The position numbers and the translations under genes were made by a program. The notes beneath the pieces are model-generated. The model made no database searches and was not told the DNA's origin. It saw only the letters and a list, made by a program, of their open reading frames with translations. Shown piece by piece: positions 54,501 through 64,000 of a stretch of DNA of 64,000 bases; the stretch's first letter is position 1; every line of letters starts with the position of its first letter. The DNA comes from Plectrocnemia conspersa (Eukaryota; Arthropoda; Insecta; Trichoptera; Polycentropodidae), in contig VTFK01000305.1 in NCBI GenBank assembly GCA_009617715.1, positions 62,001 through 126,000 of the forward strand. The letters are read 5' to 3'.

Positions 54501-56212
54501 TCCTCGGCCAACAACTCAGGCCCCTCCAAATTGCTATCCTGGATCGAAAGATCCCAGATGTCCAAAACCCACAACACAAGCACCTCCAAGATGCTTCCCA
54601 GGATCTAATGATCCTAGGTGTCCACAAACAACAATAGCTCCACCTAATTGCTACCCTGGTAATAATGATCCTAGATGTCCGCGACCTCAAATCAGCACTA
54701 CGAACACGCCTGCGACATATTTACCACCAGTAATTACAACAGCGAAACCGTCATGTTATCCTGGTTCAAACGATCCCAGATGTCCCAAGCCAACCACACA
54801 AGCACCTCCTAATTGCTATCCTGGATCGAATGATCCCAGATGTCCAAAACCCACGACACAGGCACCTCCAAAGTGTTATTCTGGATCAAATGATCCAAGA
54901 TGTCCAAAGCCTACAACTCAGGCTCCTCCTAATTGCTATCCTGGATCAAATGATCCCAGATGCCCGAAACCCACAACCCAAGGACCTCCTAATTGCTATC
55001 CTGGATCAAATGATCCCAGATGCCCGAAACCCACAACCCAAGCACCTCCAAACCCTGGATCAGATGATGATCCCAGATGTCCAAATTGCTATCCTGGATC
55101 GAATGATCCCAGATGTCCAAAACCTACAACACAAGCTCCTCCAAATTGTTATCCTGGATCAAATGATCCCAGATGCCCGAAACCCACAACCCAAGCACCT
55201 CCTAATTGTTATCCTGGATCAAATGATCCTAGATGCCCAAAACCTACAACCCAAGCGCCTCCAAATTGCTATCCTGGATCAAATGATCCAAGGTGTCCTC
55301 GGCCAACAACTCAGGCACCTCCAAATTGCTATCCTGGATCGAAAGATCCTAGATGTCCAAAACCCACAACACAAGCACCTCCAAGATGCTTCCTAGGATC
55401 TAATGATCCTAGATGTCCACAAACGACACTAGCTCCACCTAATTGCTACCCTGGTAATAATGATCCTAGATGTCCGCGACCTCAAATCAGCACTACGAAC
55501 ACGCCTGCAACATATTTACCACCAGTAATTACAACAACGAAACCAGCATGTTATCCTGGCTCAAACGATCCCAGATGTCCTAAGCCAACCACACAAGCAC
55601 CTCCTAATTGCTATCCTGGATCAAATGATCCCAGATGTCCAAGACCCACAACGCAACCACCTCCAAACTGCTATCCTGGATCTAATGATCCAAGATGTCC
55701 TCGACCTACAACTCAGGCACCTCCTAATTGTTATCCTGGATCAAATAATCCTAGATGTCCAAAACCCACAACACAAGATCCTCCTAATTGCTATCCTGGA
55801 TCGAATGATCCCAGATGTCCAAAACCTACGACACAACCACCTCCAAACTGCTATCCTGGATCTAATGACCCAAGATGTCCGCGACCTACAACTCAGGCAC
55901 CTCCCAATTGCTATCCCGGATCGACAGATCCTAGATGTCCAAAACCTTCACCTAATCCATGCTATCCAGGTTCCAGAGATCCAAACTGCCCTCAGCCATT
56001 TGCCCCATCTAGTACTAATCCACCTGCCACTTATTTGCCTCCGTTGCCACCAAGAAATCAAAGGCAAACAGCAGACTTCACCGAATCGAATGAAATCGTC
56101 GAAAAATCTTCTAAACCTATAATTGTCTTGAGCGAATCTTATGAAGACGATGAAAATGAACTTGGAACTGATCTGAAAATAAATCAATTAGAAAATACAG
56201 ATTTGGACTCAG
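48582..56212 (+). CDS. ZP-domain protein, giant Cys/Pro/Thr repeat exon (frame broken by a 22-bp duplication)
   Basis: It begins in phase 0 with ICSGPCQGKC, completing the ZP Cys pattern, and runs 7.6 kb to donor GTATAT at 56213. From about 48,675 to 55,998 it is a tandem array of 20-residue units of the type CYPGSNDPRCPKPTTQAPPN: two Cys eight residues apart, then a Thr/Pro linker that looks O-glycosylated. By length there are roughly 115-120 units. Interspersed TYLPP segments occur about twelve times. The frame is open to 53,366 and again from 53,344, in the next frame. A tandem 22-bp duplication at 53339-53382 causes the shift and a TGA. Without one copy the exon is 7,609 bp, which fits the phase 0 start and the one-base remainder needed at 56212. 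The unique tail after the repeats is Asp/Glu-rich. Confidence 0.9.
48675..55998 (+). repeat. 60-bp coding tandem array with higher-order repeats
   Basis: The basic period is 60 bp (20 codons). Units carrying TYLPP mark a higher-order period. The TYLPP codons start at about 48,862, 49,276, 49,681, 50,332, 50,983, 51,631, 52,399, 53,227, 53,951, 54,713, 55,508 and 56,027. Three successive blocks from 49,681 are 651, 651 and 648 bp with ten units each, and are nearly identical in order. Later blocks vary from about 700 to 830 bp. Linkers are mostly TTPAPP before about 51,660 and TTQAPP after it, so the two halves were homogenised separately. Confidence 0.93.
53339..53382 (+). repeat. 22-bp perfect tandem duplication causing a frameshift
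   Basis: Positions 53339-53360 and 53361-53382 are identical. Because 22 is not a multiple of three, the reading frame shifts, and a TGA at 53367-53369 ends the upstream frame. Every other length change in the array is in frame, which makes this single event stand out. Confidence 0.95.
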
Positions 56213-56279
56213 GTATATTGAATCATGAATAATGATTAATAGATTTAAGATTGTTATTTATTTATTTTTTTAATTACAG

Positions 56280-56584
56280 TTGAATTTGAGTCAAGAAGAA
56301 CGAAACCAAGGTTTCGATCAGGGAGAAGTGCCGAAGACGATTCGGATGACGAAGATAGTCACGTGAGGCAAAAAAGACATATTACAGTAAAGCATGATCT
56401 GAATAAGCAAAGCGACGAAGACCTTTCCGCATCCACTGTTTTCACGTCTGGCTATTTGATGGCTAGTTGTGTATTATTGTCTCTAGTAGTATTAAGTTCG
56501 TACTTAGTTTATAATGTATATAAAAAGAAAGCTCAAAATATACTAAGGCATTCAGGACGCGATGATATTGTAGTCAAACCTTAA
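56280..56584 (+). CDS. ZP-domain protein, terminal exon: furin site, transmembrane helix, short tail
   Basis: Acceptor AATTACAG ends at 56279. The first two bases complete a Val codon with the G left at 56212, and the stop TAA is at 56582-56584. It encodes about 100 residues: EFESRRTKPRFRSGRSAE, an acidic run, then VRQKR followed by His, a consensus furin-type cleavage site. Next comes a polar spacer, the hydrophobic span LMASCVLLSLVVLSSYLVY and a basic stop-transfer YKKK, with a short cytosolic tail. ZP proteins are usually released by such a cleavage and then polymerise. Here the site lies after the repeats, so the released form would keep ZP domain and repeats together. I do not assign an ortholog name. 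Confidence 0.92.
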
Positions 56585-57170
56585 ATTAATTTATTCTCTA
56601 TTTTTATTTATTTTTTAAACTATGTGATCTATTTATTTTAAATTATTAAGTCCAAACGAAGCCAAAACGATTTTAGTTTTGATAATCAAATAGATCACTC
56701 TTGCCTTTACGCTTAAGTTTTAAGCTTTTTTACTGTGCGCTTTTTCTAAATACACATATTGAATTACGTGATTTTAAATTATTAAAAGTGATAGTGCCAT
56801 AATATCACCGTGACCAGAGCGCTTATTGACAACAAGGTTTGCATTTATATTTACATATTTATATATTCTTTGCTTCTGAATGTTTTTGAGTTACCACGTA
56901 TGAGTATTAAATGAACTGCATATTGTAGTTCTACGATATATGTATTATATCTTGTACTTTTGTAAAATATTTAAATGAGAAGTAAACAACTTCTAAAAAT
57001 ATACTTTTATGTTTTATTTCTTTATATATATATATATATTGATAATATTGCAGATTGCAAAATGAGATAATAATTGTAAGTATAATGTCATAAAAGCTGA
57101 TATAAAATTAAGTTATTGGATCTTCAAAATTGTGACAAACTATATTAAAATAAAAGTCAAACCTTATTCC
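56585..57170 (+). other. probable 3' UTR of the ZP-domain gene
   Basis: AT-rich sequence follows the stop codon. The first plain AATAAA I see is at 57149-57154, with an ATTAAA near 56,906 as an earlier alternative, so the cleavage site is uncertain. The region contains a nested stem-loop at 56624-56698. Confidence 0.3.
56624..56698 (+). repeat. nested stem-loop in the probable 3' UTR
   Basis: The arms GTGATCTATTT (56624-56634) and AAATAGATCAC (56688-56698) are exactly complementary. Inside them CAAAAC (56663-56668) pairs with GTTTTG (56676-56681). It lies 40 bp after the stop codon, so it would be part of the mRNA. Confidence 0.7.
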
Positions 57171-57975
57171 AATTTTATCTTTTTATTTAAAATGCAATAT
57201 TTGTGAAGTTATTGAAATAATATTGTTTAATTTATTATTTTTAAATATCTAATTCATGTGATTTAGACATTGGCAAATGCTTTTAAAGCTAAGCATAAAA
57301 AATTAGAAAATTTAAAATTAAAAAAAAACTATAAAAATTTGCATAAAATAAAAATAATAATATTTTAAAATAATAATTCTGTACATAAAAACACATAAGA
57401 ACAAAGAAAAATCATTCAAATTTTGTAATTATGCAGGCATAGTAGCAAAATATACAAAGAGACATCTATTAGCACAATTCTGAAATAAAATAGTATTATT
57501 ATATAATATTTATTTATTTTTATTAAAAAAATAATTTTAAAGTCATAACAAAAATTATATATTTAATCTTAAAATAATATTGGTTTAACTACAAAGTTAT
57601 GTTGTATTAAATGGTTTGAATATTGTCTAGCTATTATTAAATCTTAAAAACTGCATTTGTTATTAATAAAAATATTTTTTAAATTTATTTTTAAAGAAAA
57701 ATATATATACTAATTATTTAATTTATAAATAAAAACTATCGTAAATCTAATTCCATATTCCGCGCAGCATCATGACATCACATCGGGCATGCATATATGT
57801 AGCGATGACATCATCGTGCGCGAGTGATGTACTATACAGCTGTGTAGTTCCAAAAAAAAGTGCCGCTACGGTACTTCCCCTTTAAGATGATCAATAAGAT
57901 TTCAGTTTATAAGAACCTGAATACAATTACGCTGGTTATTTTGTTGCGTTGTAGTTAGGTTATACATTTTTCTGT

Positions 57976-58182
57976 TTAACCACTAAAACCCCGGTGAGTT
58001 GATTCATAATTATTTTTTTAAAATAAATTAATTAATTATTTACATATTATTTTATTTAATTCGTAAAGATTATTGTATTATACTATCAGTATTTTATATT
58101 TATTTTCAGAAAGAGATACTGACGCGTGATGAGAAATAAGTTTGGTGACTCACTAATTAGTCACTGGCATTTAAAGGGTTAA
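57976..58182. mobile_element. TTAA-flanked MITE (~199 bp)
   Basis: TTAA at 57976-57979 and at 58179-58182 bracket the element. The left end begins CCACTAAAACCCCGGTGA and the right end, read on the other strand, begins CCCTTTAAATGCCAGTGA. These are imperfect inverted termini. The palindromic GTGACTCACTAATTAGTCAC sits inside the right end. TTAA target sites are the signature of piggyBac-type transposition. No coding capacity. Confidence 0.55.
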
Positions 58183-60129
58183 AATGTGCTGTCAGTGATT
58201 ATTCAATAAGGCTCAAAGATTTTTACAGATCTTCTAACAAATCGTACCGGAACGTGTACCGGTCGTGGTAAAATGTACCGGAACCACGTTTCGGTCCCAC
58301 TACACCATTGGATATATACCTGCAAATTAAAAACTATAAACTGCTAAAATGTGTCATATCCCATATTTATGTTACTTGGGCCGCTTGAGAGAAACAGCAG
58401 TAAAGAGGTTTATATTTATAAGTATCATTATGAATAAACAGCTAGTTTAAAACCAAAAGTATTCCATATTATCGTGAGACGCTTTTGAATAGTTAGATTA
58501 AATTCGAGTATTTAGAAGTGATGAATAAAGTCGAATATAAAAGTGAGTTTCAGCAGGGAGAAAATCAATATTTTCAGGGAGGTGTTGTAACAACTCTATA
58601 CTTTATATGAAGTAATAAAAACCAGAAACGCTTATTTTATGTATTTCTTACTATATTATTACTAGAATCCATGTACAATTTGGATAATTATTGTTTATAC
58701 TTGAGGTTTCAATAGATCTGCCTGTTTCTGAAGAATCCAGTCGTCTCCATAGATATTGTAGTGTACCAGAGTTGATGTAAAGAAGGATGTGGCTGCTTTA
58801 TTGGTCTCCTCAATCGCTGTCGATGGTTAGCGCAGATCCACTTGGTGCAAAGTCGAGGATATTGAGTGGAATTTCTTGCTGACAAATTACTAATGAAAAC
58901 GATTTCCGAATAAAAGATAAGTATATGCGCTTATATACACTTGGTTCGTCTGGGGGAGGTTTCTTGCTTACCCACTTCCGCCGCGACGGTCAGTTGTCGC
59001 AGTGGGAACGCTCGTTACTTCGCTTAATATTTCCTCTTATGTCTAATAGTTTTTAAACGTTCAAAAAGCAATCAAGTCAACAATAGTTTGCAAACAAATT
59101 TTAACATAAACGGAACCGCGTCCCTTTGAATAATAATATGTATTGTGAAAGTACTACATAGAAAATGGGTGCTTTTGAAGGCAATGTTTCGCTCCTTTTA
59201 TTTCTTGTATAATATGCATAAAAAGGGCTAAAGGAACTTATACCTGAAATACATCAGTATATAGGGTACATCTCAAACAACTGTAGTTTAGTTCAGAATC
59301 ATTATTTGAGGATTTTACTTTTCTTATAAATATATTCTTGCCATAATGTTTTTCAGAGTTGGACCCGTCAAGAAGAACGGGCCCCTGGAATTTGTCCACT
59401 CTCTCCCCTCCCCCCTCTTGGCAGGCCTGCATAATTGCATATATATATTTTGTTTTAATAATTTTGTATAAGCGCTCATAAATCGCAGAAAGCATGTTGA
59501 TCAAATTTGTATATATAATAATCACTGTATTATATATGATGAACATTTTTCTACCACAAAGATAAAATATTCAAGTTTATATGTAAAATTAACATCTTAT
59601 TTGAACTACATTATAAAATATATCGTTTTTTAACTATATTTTTTTAATATGTTTGCTTAGACAATGTTTTTAAAATATGGAGATATGACTAAATATTATT
59701 TCAATGCTTATTAATAATGAGTAATTATATAATAGTGTCTCTTATTTGTAAATAAAAAGTTAATCTACACATAACGCAACTTACATAATAATATGTATTA
59801 CAGTTAAGTATATTTTTGTTCGGACTGTAATATTCATACTGTAAATTCGTTACATAAATTTGGCCAATTTAATCAATTTGTTGAACTTTTACAACTAACG
59901 GAAAATGAAGAGGAAGTGTGAAAATGTTTTTTACATTGAAGAGTCATCAATGATGGCCCAAATAAAGATAAACAAAATTTGTATTTATATATATATATAA
60001 TGAAAGATATTTGTATATACTATTGTGTAGCATCAATTTAGCTGTAAAATAGATATTTATATTTGTAAAATTAATATTTAATTATCATAAAATAGGTCAG
60101 ATTTTTTAAGTTCTACATCAGTATGGTTG

Positions 60130-60248
60130 AGCGCGCCTGTTTCATAACCATTATTTTTTGAAGGCATGATACAGGTGAGGGGGACACGTGTGTCTTGCAT
60201 TCTCTACAAGCTGTGCAGTAGTTCGCTCTGATCGTTCATACAGTCAAC
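60130..60248 (+). promoter_or_regulatory. 5' UTR / proximal promoter region of the P450
   Basis: GC content rises over the last hundred bases before the start codon. The stretch includes an E-box CACGTG at 60185-60190 and GCAGTAGTTCG near 60,219, which resembles an initiator. The start-codon context CAACATG matches the insect preference. No TATA box was seen at the right distance, so the start site is not fixed. Confidence 0.35.
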
Positions 60249-60814
60249 ATGTCCGTGAAAGGGGCTCTCGGGAGGATAGGAGTGAAAACCGCAAATCCTT
60301 TCAAAAATATATACCTTCCGGCCATTCAAAAGTATTCTACGGCTTCCGAAGATAAATTCCCACCGCTATCCCGCAACTTGAGTCCAGTCACTACAGACAC
60401 CCAAGTGCCCAAAAGGCAACGATCATCCGTGCAAGAGTTTATAACTGCGGATAACATTTGCCCTTTTGCCGATCAAGAGCTAGCATCTTCCCGACCCTAC
60501 TCCGAAGTGCCGGGACCTAGACCTTTACCGATCTTGGGAAACACTTGGCGCTTGATACCGGTGATCGGACAGTACCAAATTTCCGATTTAGCTAAAGTGT
60601 CTGAATTGTTACACACGCATTATGGGAAGATCGTGAAAATGGCTGGATTAATCGGGAGGCCAGATTTGGTCTTTGTCTACGATGCTGATGAAATAGAAAA
60701 AGTTTATAGGAAAGAGGGCCCAACCCCGTTTAGACCTTCGATGCCTTGTTTAGTCGAATACAAGAGCAAAGTGAGGAAAGACTTTTTTGGCGAGCTACCA
60801 GGCGTCGTTGGAGT
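60249..60814 (+). CDS. CYP301A1: mitochondrial cytochrome P450, first coding exon (likely CYP301A1; gene continues past the window)
   Basis: The exon opens at ATG 60249 and ends at consensus donor GTGAGT (60815), leaving two bases of a Val codon, 188 full codons in all. The N-terminus is rich in Lys/Arg and Ser and lacks a membrane anchor, as in mitochondrially targeted P450s. A Pro-rich hinge PGPRPLPILGNTW follows at about residue 88. YGKIVKMAGLIGRPDLVFVYD and EKVYRKEGPTPFRPSMPC fit the first beta sheet and B-helix region of mitochondrial-clade insect P450s. The exon ends at GELPGVVGV, just before the expected HGEPW-type segment. Heme-binding Cys and other motifs lie in later exons not in this window. 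CYP301A1 shapes adult cuticle in Drosophila. Clade call is firm, subfamily call probable. It is head-to-tail with the ZP gene, 3.7 kb downstream. Confidence 0.82.
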
Positions 60815-61624
60815 GTGAGTAAATGTTGTTTCTTTATTGCGAATCACTTGTAATGATCATCGCGAATTTAATTCAGAGAAAGTTGCCGATGATTATATTA
60901 CATTCTTTAGTTTTTTATAGGTAAAAGAAATTTCATTCTTTCTTTAATTGCGTTCGCGGTTGCTTGTTAATTTATGTTAATCGCAATATAAATTGCACAT
61001 ACTAACGTTACTTTATTATAAATAAAAAACGCTTAATTAATAATTTTATTTAATGCACACATTTTAATAAATAGTTAGTACAATTTATAATGTATGTTTA
61101 AGAATTAGCATGCTGGTGTTAAGAGGTCTGTAATGCATTCTAAGCGAGTAAACAGTAGTTAACCCATTAAATACTATAATATTTGCTTATTAAATTTACA
61201 ATTTAGTTTTCCATCAAATTCGTCGAAAAATGTAGACCTTCATTTCAATCGCCTCTTTATTCAATGTCAATAGTTTAACTAAAGATTATTAACCTTTAGT
61301 ATGCATAATTGATTATATGTGTAATTTATATTGCTTCTTTTAAAAAAAAAAAACAATATAATTCATAATCTTTTTTAACGTAAAATATGAATGTATAGAT
61401 TCGCAATTGAATCATGATTACAATAATAATTAACTTACATCATTATAGAAAAATGTATTTGCTTATGCAATAATATATATTTAAAAATAAACATTTATAT
61501 ACAGTGATCACCAAATGCTTATTAGCCACTTATTAGCTACCAATAGGTACACTCGTTTTTCGAAAAAATGATTTTAGATATTTTCTTTATTTAAAATGAA
61601 AGTATGCATGATACATTACAATGC

Positions 61625-61690
61625 CGAAATAGCGTAGTCCGTAAGGTTTTCAACTAATAATCTAGAGGCAGTGGGTTCGTGTCATGCAGT
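61625..61690 (+). mobile_element. tRNA-like fragment, possible SINE head
   Basis: TAGCGTAGTCCGTAAGG resembles a polymerase III A box, and GTGGGTTCGTGTC 40 bp later resembles a B box. AACTAATAATC lies where an anticodon loop would be. The stems do not pair well, so a functional tRNA is unlikely. It shares the CTAATA core with the fragment near 26.2 kb. Confidence 0.35.
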
Positions 61691-61725
61691 TGACTCAGCT
61701 TTTTATTTATAAAAATACGCTTTAA

Positions 61726-61952
61726 TTAACCCATTGACTGTAAATGGCATCTATATGCATTAGGCATCTAAAGATGTCTTAAATTTTTGAACCTTGTAAT
61801 ATGGTTATTTTATAAACTTTAAAACTAAAAATCACCTAAATTTATTAAATTATAAAAGGTAAAGAATCTATTACATGAATAAGTGCCCATCATAAATTAT
61901 AAAAAGTTTGGAATGGAGTGCAAAAATTCATCACAAGCAGTGAAAGAGTTAA
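61726..61952. mobile_element. TTAA-flanked MITE (~219 bp) in the P450 intron
   Basis: TTAA at 61726-61729 and 61949-61952 bracket an element beginning CCCATTGACTG and ending CAGTGAAAGAG, imperfect inverted termini (8 of 11 match). The subterminal AGGCATCTAAAGATGTC is partly palindromic, like the subterminal hairpins of the elements at 12.5 and 58.0 kb. Non-coding and AT-rich. A piggyBac-related MITE is the best fit. Confidence 0.6.
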
Positions 61953-64000
61953 GCTGTATTGTAACAAAAATTGTTTTTTAATACTTACTTGTATACTGAT
62001 TGATTTACGGATTTATAACGCATTAACGACTCACGGCTTACGCCTTTTATATTACAACGGATGATGAAAGAAAAAAATGTCAGATCATGGATACTTTTTC
62101 TCAGACCATTAAAAAGTATTGTCTAGATCAGAGATAAAATATTTTGACATATAATTTTTTATGTATTGTTTTTTTTGTGTAAATATTAATATTAACACTT
62201 GCACTTAACGTTTGCACAAATTTGCACGTTCGTCATTTCAACTTTATACAAGCATTAAACTACATATTTACTGTGACGCTTTTATTTATCCTTTTAGTTA
62301 AAGTTGTCGTTAATATCATTATAAATAAAATAGTTTAAAATACTCTCCTTTGTGTCTTTATAAATATAATAAACACATTTTGAGTTAAATTTACATTACT
62401 TACATCACATTAGCTTGTATCGGCCTTCTTATGCACGTTCATCAATCCCTTACTGAGTTTGAAAGTTTTTTTAAGTGTTTCGCTGAAAATTATTCTTAAT
62501 ATGGTCTCAACTTTTTTATAGTAAGTTATTAGCTCTCATCCCATTTTTTAAGACATATTATTTTTATTTTATAGGTACGTAAAACTGTAGTATAGGTTTT
62601 TGTGGTTATATATACATATTATTAAATTCACTATATACTCTTTTTCAGATATTATATTAAACGATAAAAATATTTTAAAGTATAAGAGTTATGTATTTAG
62701 TAACTTCTGCATTTTATAACACAATACACAATGTCTTATATATTTTTTGATAAATAAATTTATTATTTATAATCAATACTAACCGCATTATCGATGAAGT
62801 ATAATACTTTTTGTATATTGTATATAAATGACAATACAATTTTATCTTGGGTTTTTACATTGAATAGTCACTTAGCGTAAAGTACAGTTTTTCCTTTTAT
62901 ATTTTAATGAAATTATTTGCGGTTGTTGACCAGTTTTATATTGATAAATTTAAAAGATTCTACTTCTACTATGATGATCTAAAATTAAACAATCTACAAA
63001 ACTTATTTACTTGCATTCTCTACAATTAAAAAAAAATATTGCAACTATGCACTAATTTTTTCCGCTCTACTACTAAATTGAATGACAAATTATGTTCGGT
63101 TGTTTATATAATAATAATCACCATAATTAGAATAACTAGCGCAAATCTTATTAAACGTGTTAATATGTATATAATTTGAATTAGTGTTTAATTAACTAGA
63201 TCATAATATGAAATCTACATAATACACTTAACGCATTCATTGAAATAACAATTAATTACCTTTCACATACGTAAGATAGCGCAGAAAATTATTTGATTCG
63301 TTGAAAAAATTACAACATAAAATTTCAGTGGCTTTAAAAATATATATAATCAACTTTATTACGTAACCTGTTAAACTGATAATGTATGTCACAAAAAAAT
63401 GTCTGCTACTGCATAAAAACTAACAGTAAATTAAAATCTAACTTATGTACATTCTATTTTGAAGTTTAAATAATATTACTAGTTTACTTAACTACTCTAG
63501 AACTGCCAGTATATGTTCAGCCGTCTGCGCTATTCGCTCATAAATTCACTCTTCACACTCATAATATCGTGCTTCGTGCTCAAAATCTTGCTGTTCTGTT
63601 CGTGTAACACAAATTGTTTTTATTTATTAGCTTAGACTTTTCAAGAAATCATAAATATTTAGCAGATAAAAAACGTAATAATATTAGATTTATATAAGAA
63701 ACATTGGAATCAAAGCTGGACATTGCATTTAGTACATTTTCAAATTTTGTAATACTGGATTTTTTTAAGAACAAGCAAAAACTCTAGTTGTATGCTACTA
63801 TTGTAAAATATCAAATAGTTTGTTTTTATCTGAGTGCTACATGTTGATTTTTATATGAAGCAAAGTAAATTTGTTGTAAACTATTATTATTGTACGATTT
63901 TCTTAGTCACGTTTGCTTAATTATTGTGTATATGTATAGTTCTCGTAGCCTCATCTGCATCTAAAAAATCTAGTCGTCTCATAAGGCTGGCTTAAATTCT

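Larger units (their letters stand above)
28717..56584 (+). other. whole gene model: secreted/membrane ZP-domain protein with giant mucin-like repeat region
   Basis: The joined coding exons are 28717-28752, 47381-47673, 47742-48045, 48118-48296, 48374-48509, 48582-56212 and 56280-56584. All splice phases agree once the 22-bp duplication is set aside, giving about 2,953 residues. Domain order is signal peptide (1-20), acidic spacer, ZP domain (about 75-328), Cys/Pro/Thr repeats (about 348-2,780), acidic tail, RQKR site, transmembrane helix and tail. ZP proteins of insects form apical extracellular matrix in epidermis, trachea and related epithelia. A role as a long, cross-linkable, glycosylated matrix filament is inferred from this architecture. 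As written, the allele would be truncated in the repeats and would lose its membrane anchor. Confidence 0.85.
57171..60248. other. intergenic DNA between the ZP gene and the P450
   Basis: Mostly AT-rich with no gene seen. It contains a GC-richer ATGACATC-bearing block at about 57,760-57,890, a TTAA-flanked MITE at 57,976-58,182, and a repetitive ACCGGAAC-type stretch at about 58,240-58,310. A less AT-rich, transposon-like block lies at about 58,570-59,040, and a C-rich patch (CCCCTCCCCCC) near 59,402-59,420. The last hundred bases before 60,249 should hold the P450 promoter or 5' UTR. Confidence 0.6.
60815..64000 (+). other. first intron of the P450 gene (incomplete)
   Basis: At least 3.2 kb of AT-rich intron follows the donor. 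No further P450 exon was recognised before the window ends. It contains a tRNA-like fragment at 61,625-61,690 and a TTAA-flanked MITE at 61,726-61,952. The rest shows nothing I can name. Confidence 0.7.

Noticed and set aside
51739..55396. Long Leu/Ile/Gln-rich open frames on the + strand and Asp/Leu/Val-rich ones on the - strand inside the repeat exon
   Set aside because: They are shifted or antisense readings of the 60-bp units. The true frame is fixed by the ZP exons, the splice phases and the Cys pattern.
48675..55998. Regular spacing resembling a CRISPR array
   Set aside because: The 60-bp periodicity has no alternating repeat and unique spacer, codes for protein throughout, and lies in a spliced eukaryotic gene.
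58570..59110. Solo LTR starting TGTTGTAACA and ending near TTTTAACA
   Set aside because: The terminal words are suggestive, but no target duplication, primer-binding site or coding remnant was found.
61625..61690. Functional tRNA gene
   Set aside because: A- and B-box words are present, but the anticodon and acceptor stems do not pair. Reported only as a tRNA-like fragment.

Overview
The window reads as nuclear DNA from an insect, possibly a lepidopteran (low confidence on the order). It is very AT-rich, has spliced genes with short GT-AG introns, and carries decayed mariner and LINE copies and an insect-type mitochondrial cytochrome P450. No bacterial-style operon, CRISPR array or intact mobile element was found.

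Layout: 1-17,090 has no recognisable gene. It holds AT-rich sequence with relics of mariner elements, at least one LINE, one MITE and an (AT)n microsatellite. A GC-richer block at 17,090-17,540 with a TATA box is a candidate promoter and 5' UTR exon. From 28,695 to 56,584 on the + strand lies one large gene that I assembled from splice sites and reading-frame phase. A tiny exon (28,717-28,752) encodes the first half of a signal peptide and is followed by an 18.6 kb intron. Four compact exons (47,381-48,509) encode a zona pellucida (ZP) domain. One 7.6 kb exon (48,582-56,212) encodes over a hundred 20-residue Cys/Pro/Thr-rich repeats. The last exon (56,280-56,584) encodes a furin-type site, a transmembrane helix and a short tail. 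The product is about 2,950 residues and is predicted to be a mucin-like apical extracellular matrix protein. A tandem duplication of 22 bp at 53,339-53,382 breaks the frame in the repeat exon. Setting it aside restores both the open frame and the splice phase, so it is either an assembly or sequencing error or a real null or length allele.

Downstream, 56,585-60,248 is a 3' UTR plus intergenic DNA with a TTAA-flanked MITE and other transposon-like debris. At 60,249-60,814 is the first coding exon of a mitochondrial P450, most likely CYP301A1, which runs off the window. Its intron holds a tRNA-like fragment and another TTAA-flanked MITE.

The two genes are head-to-tail. CYP301A1 is known in Drosophila for adult cuticle formation, and ZP proteins build the apical matrix of cuticle-secreting epithelia, so both could act in cuticle or tracheal biology; that link is inference. 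The 18.6 kb intron contains about ten GC/CpG-richer islands, without convincing coding potential, that look like candidate cis-regulatory modules.
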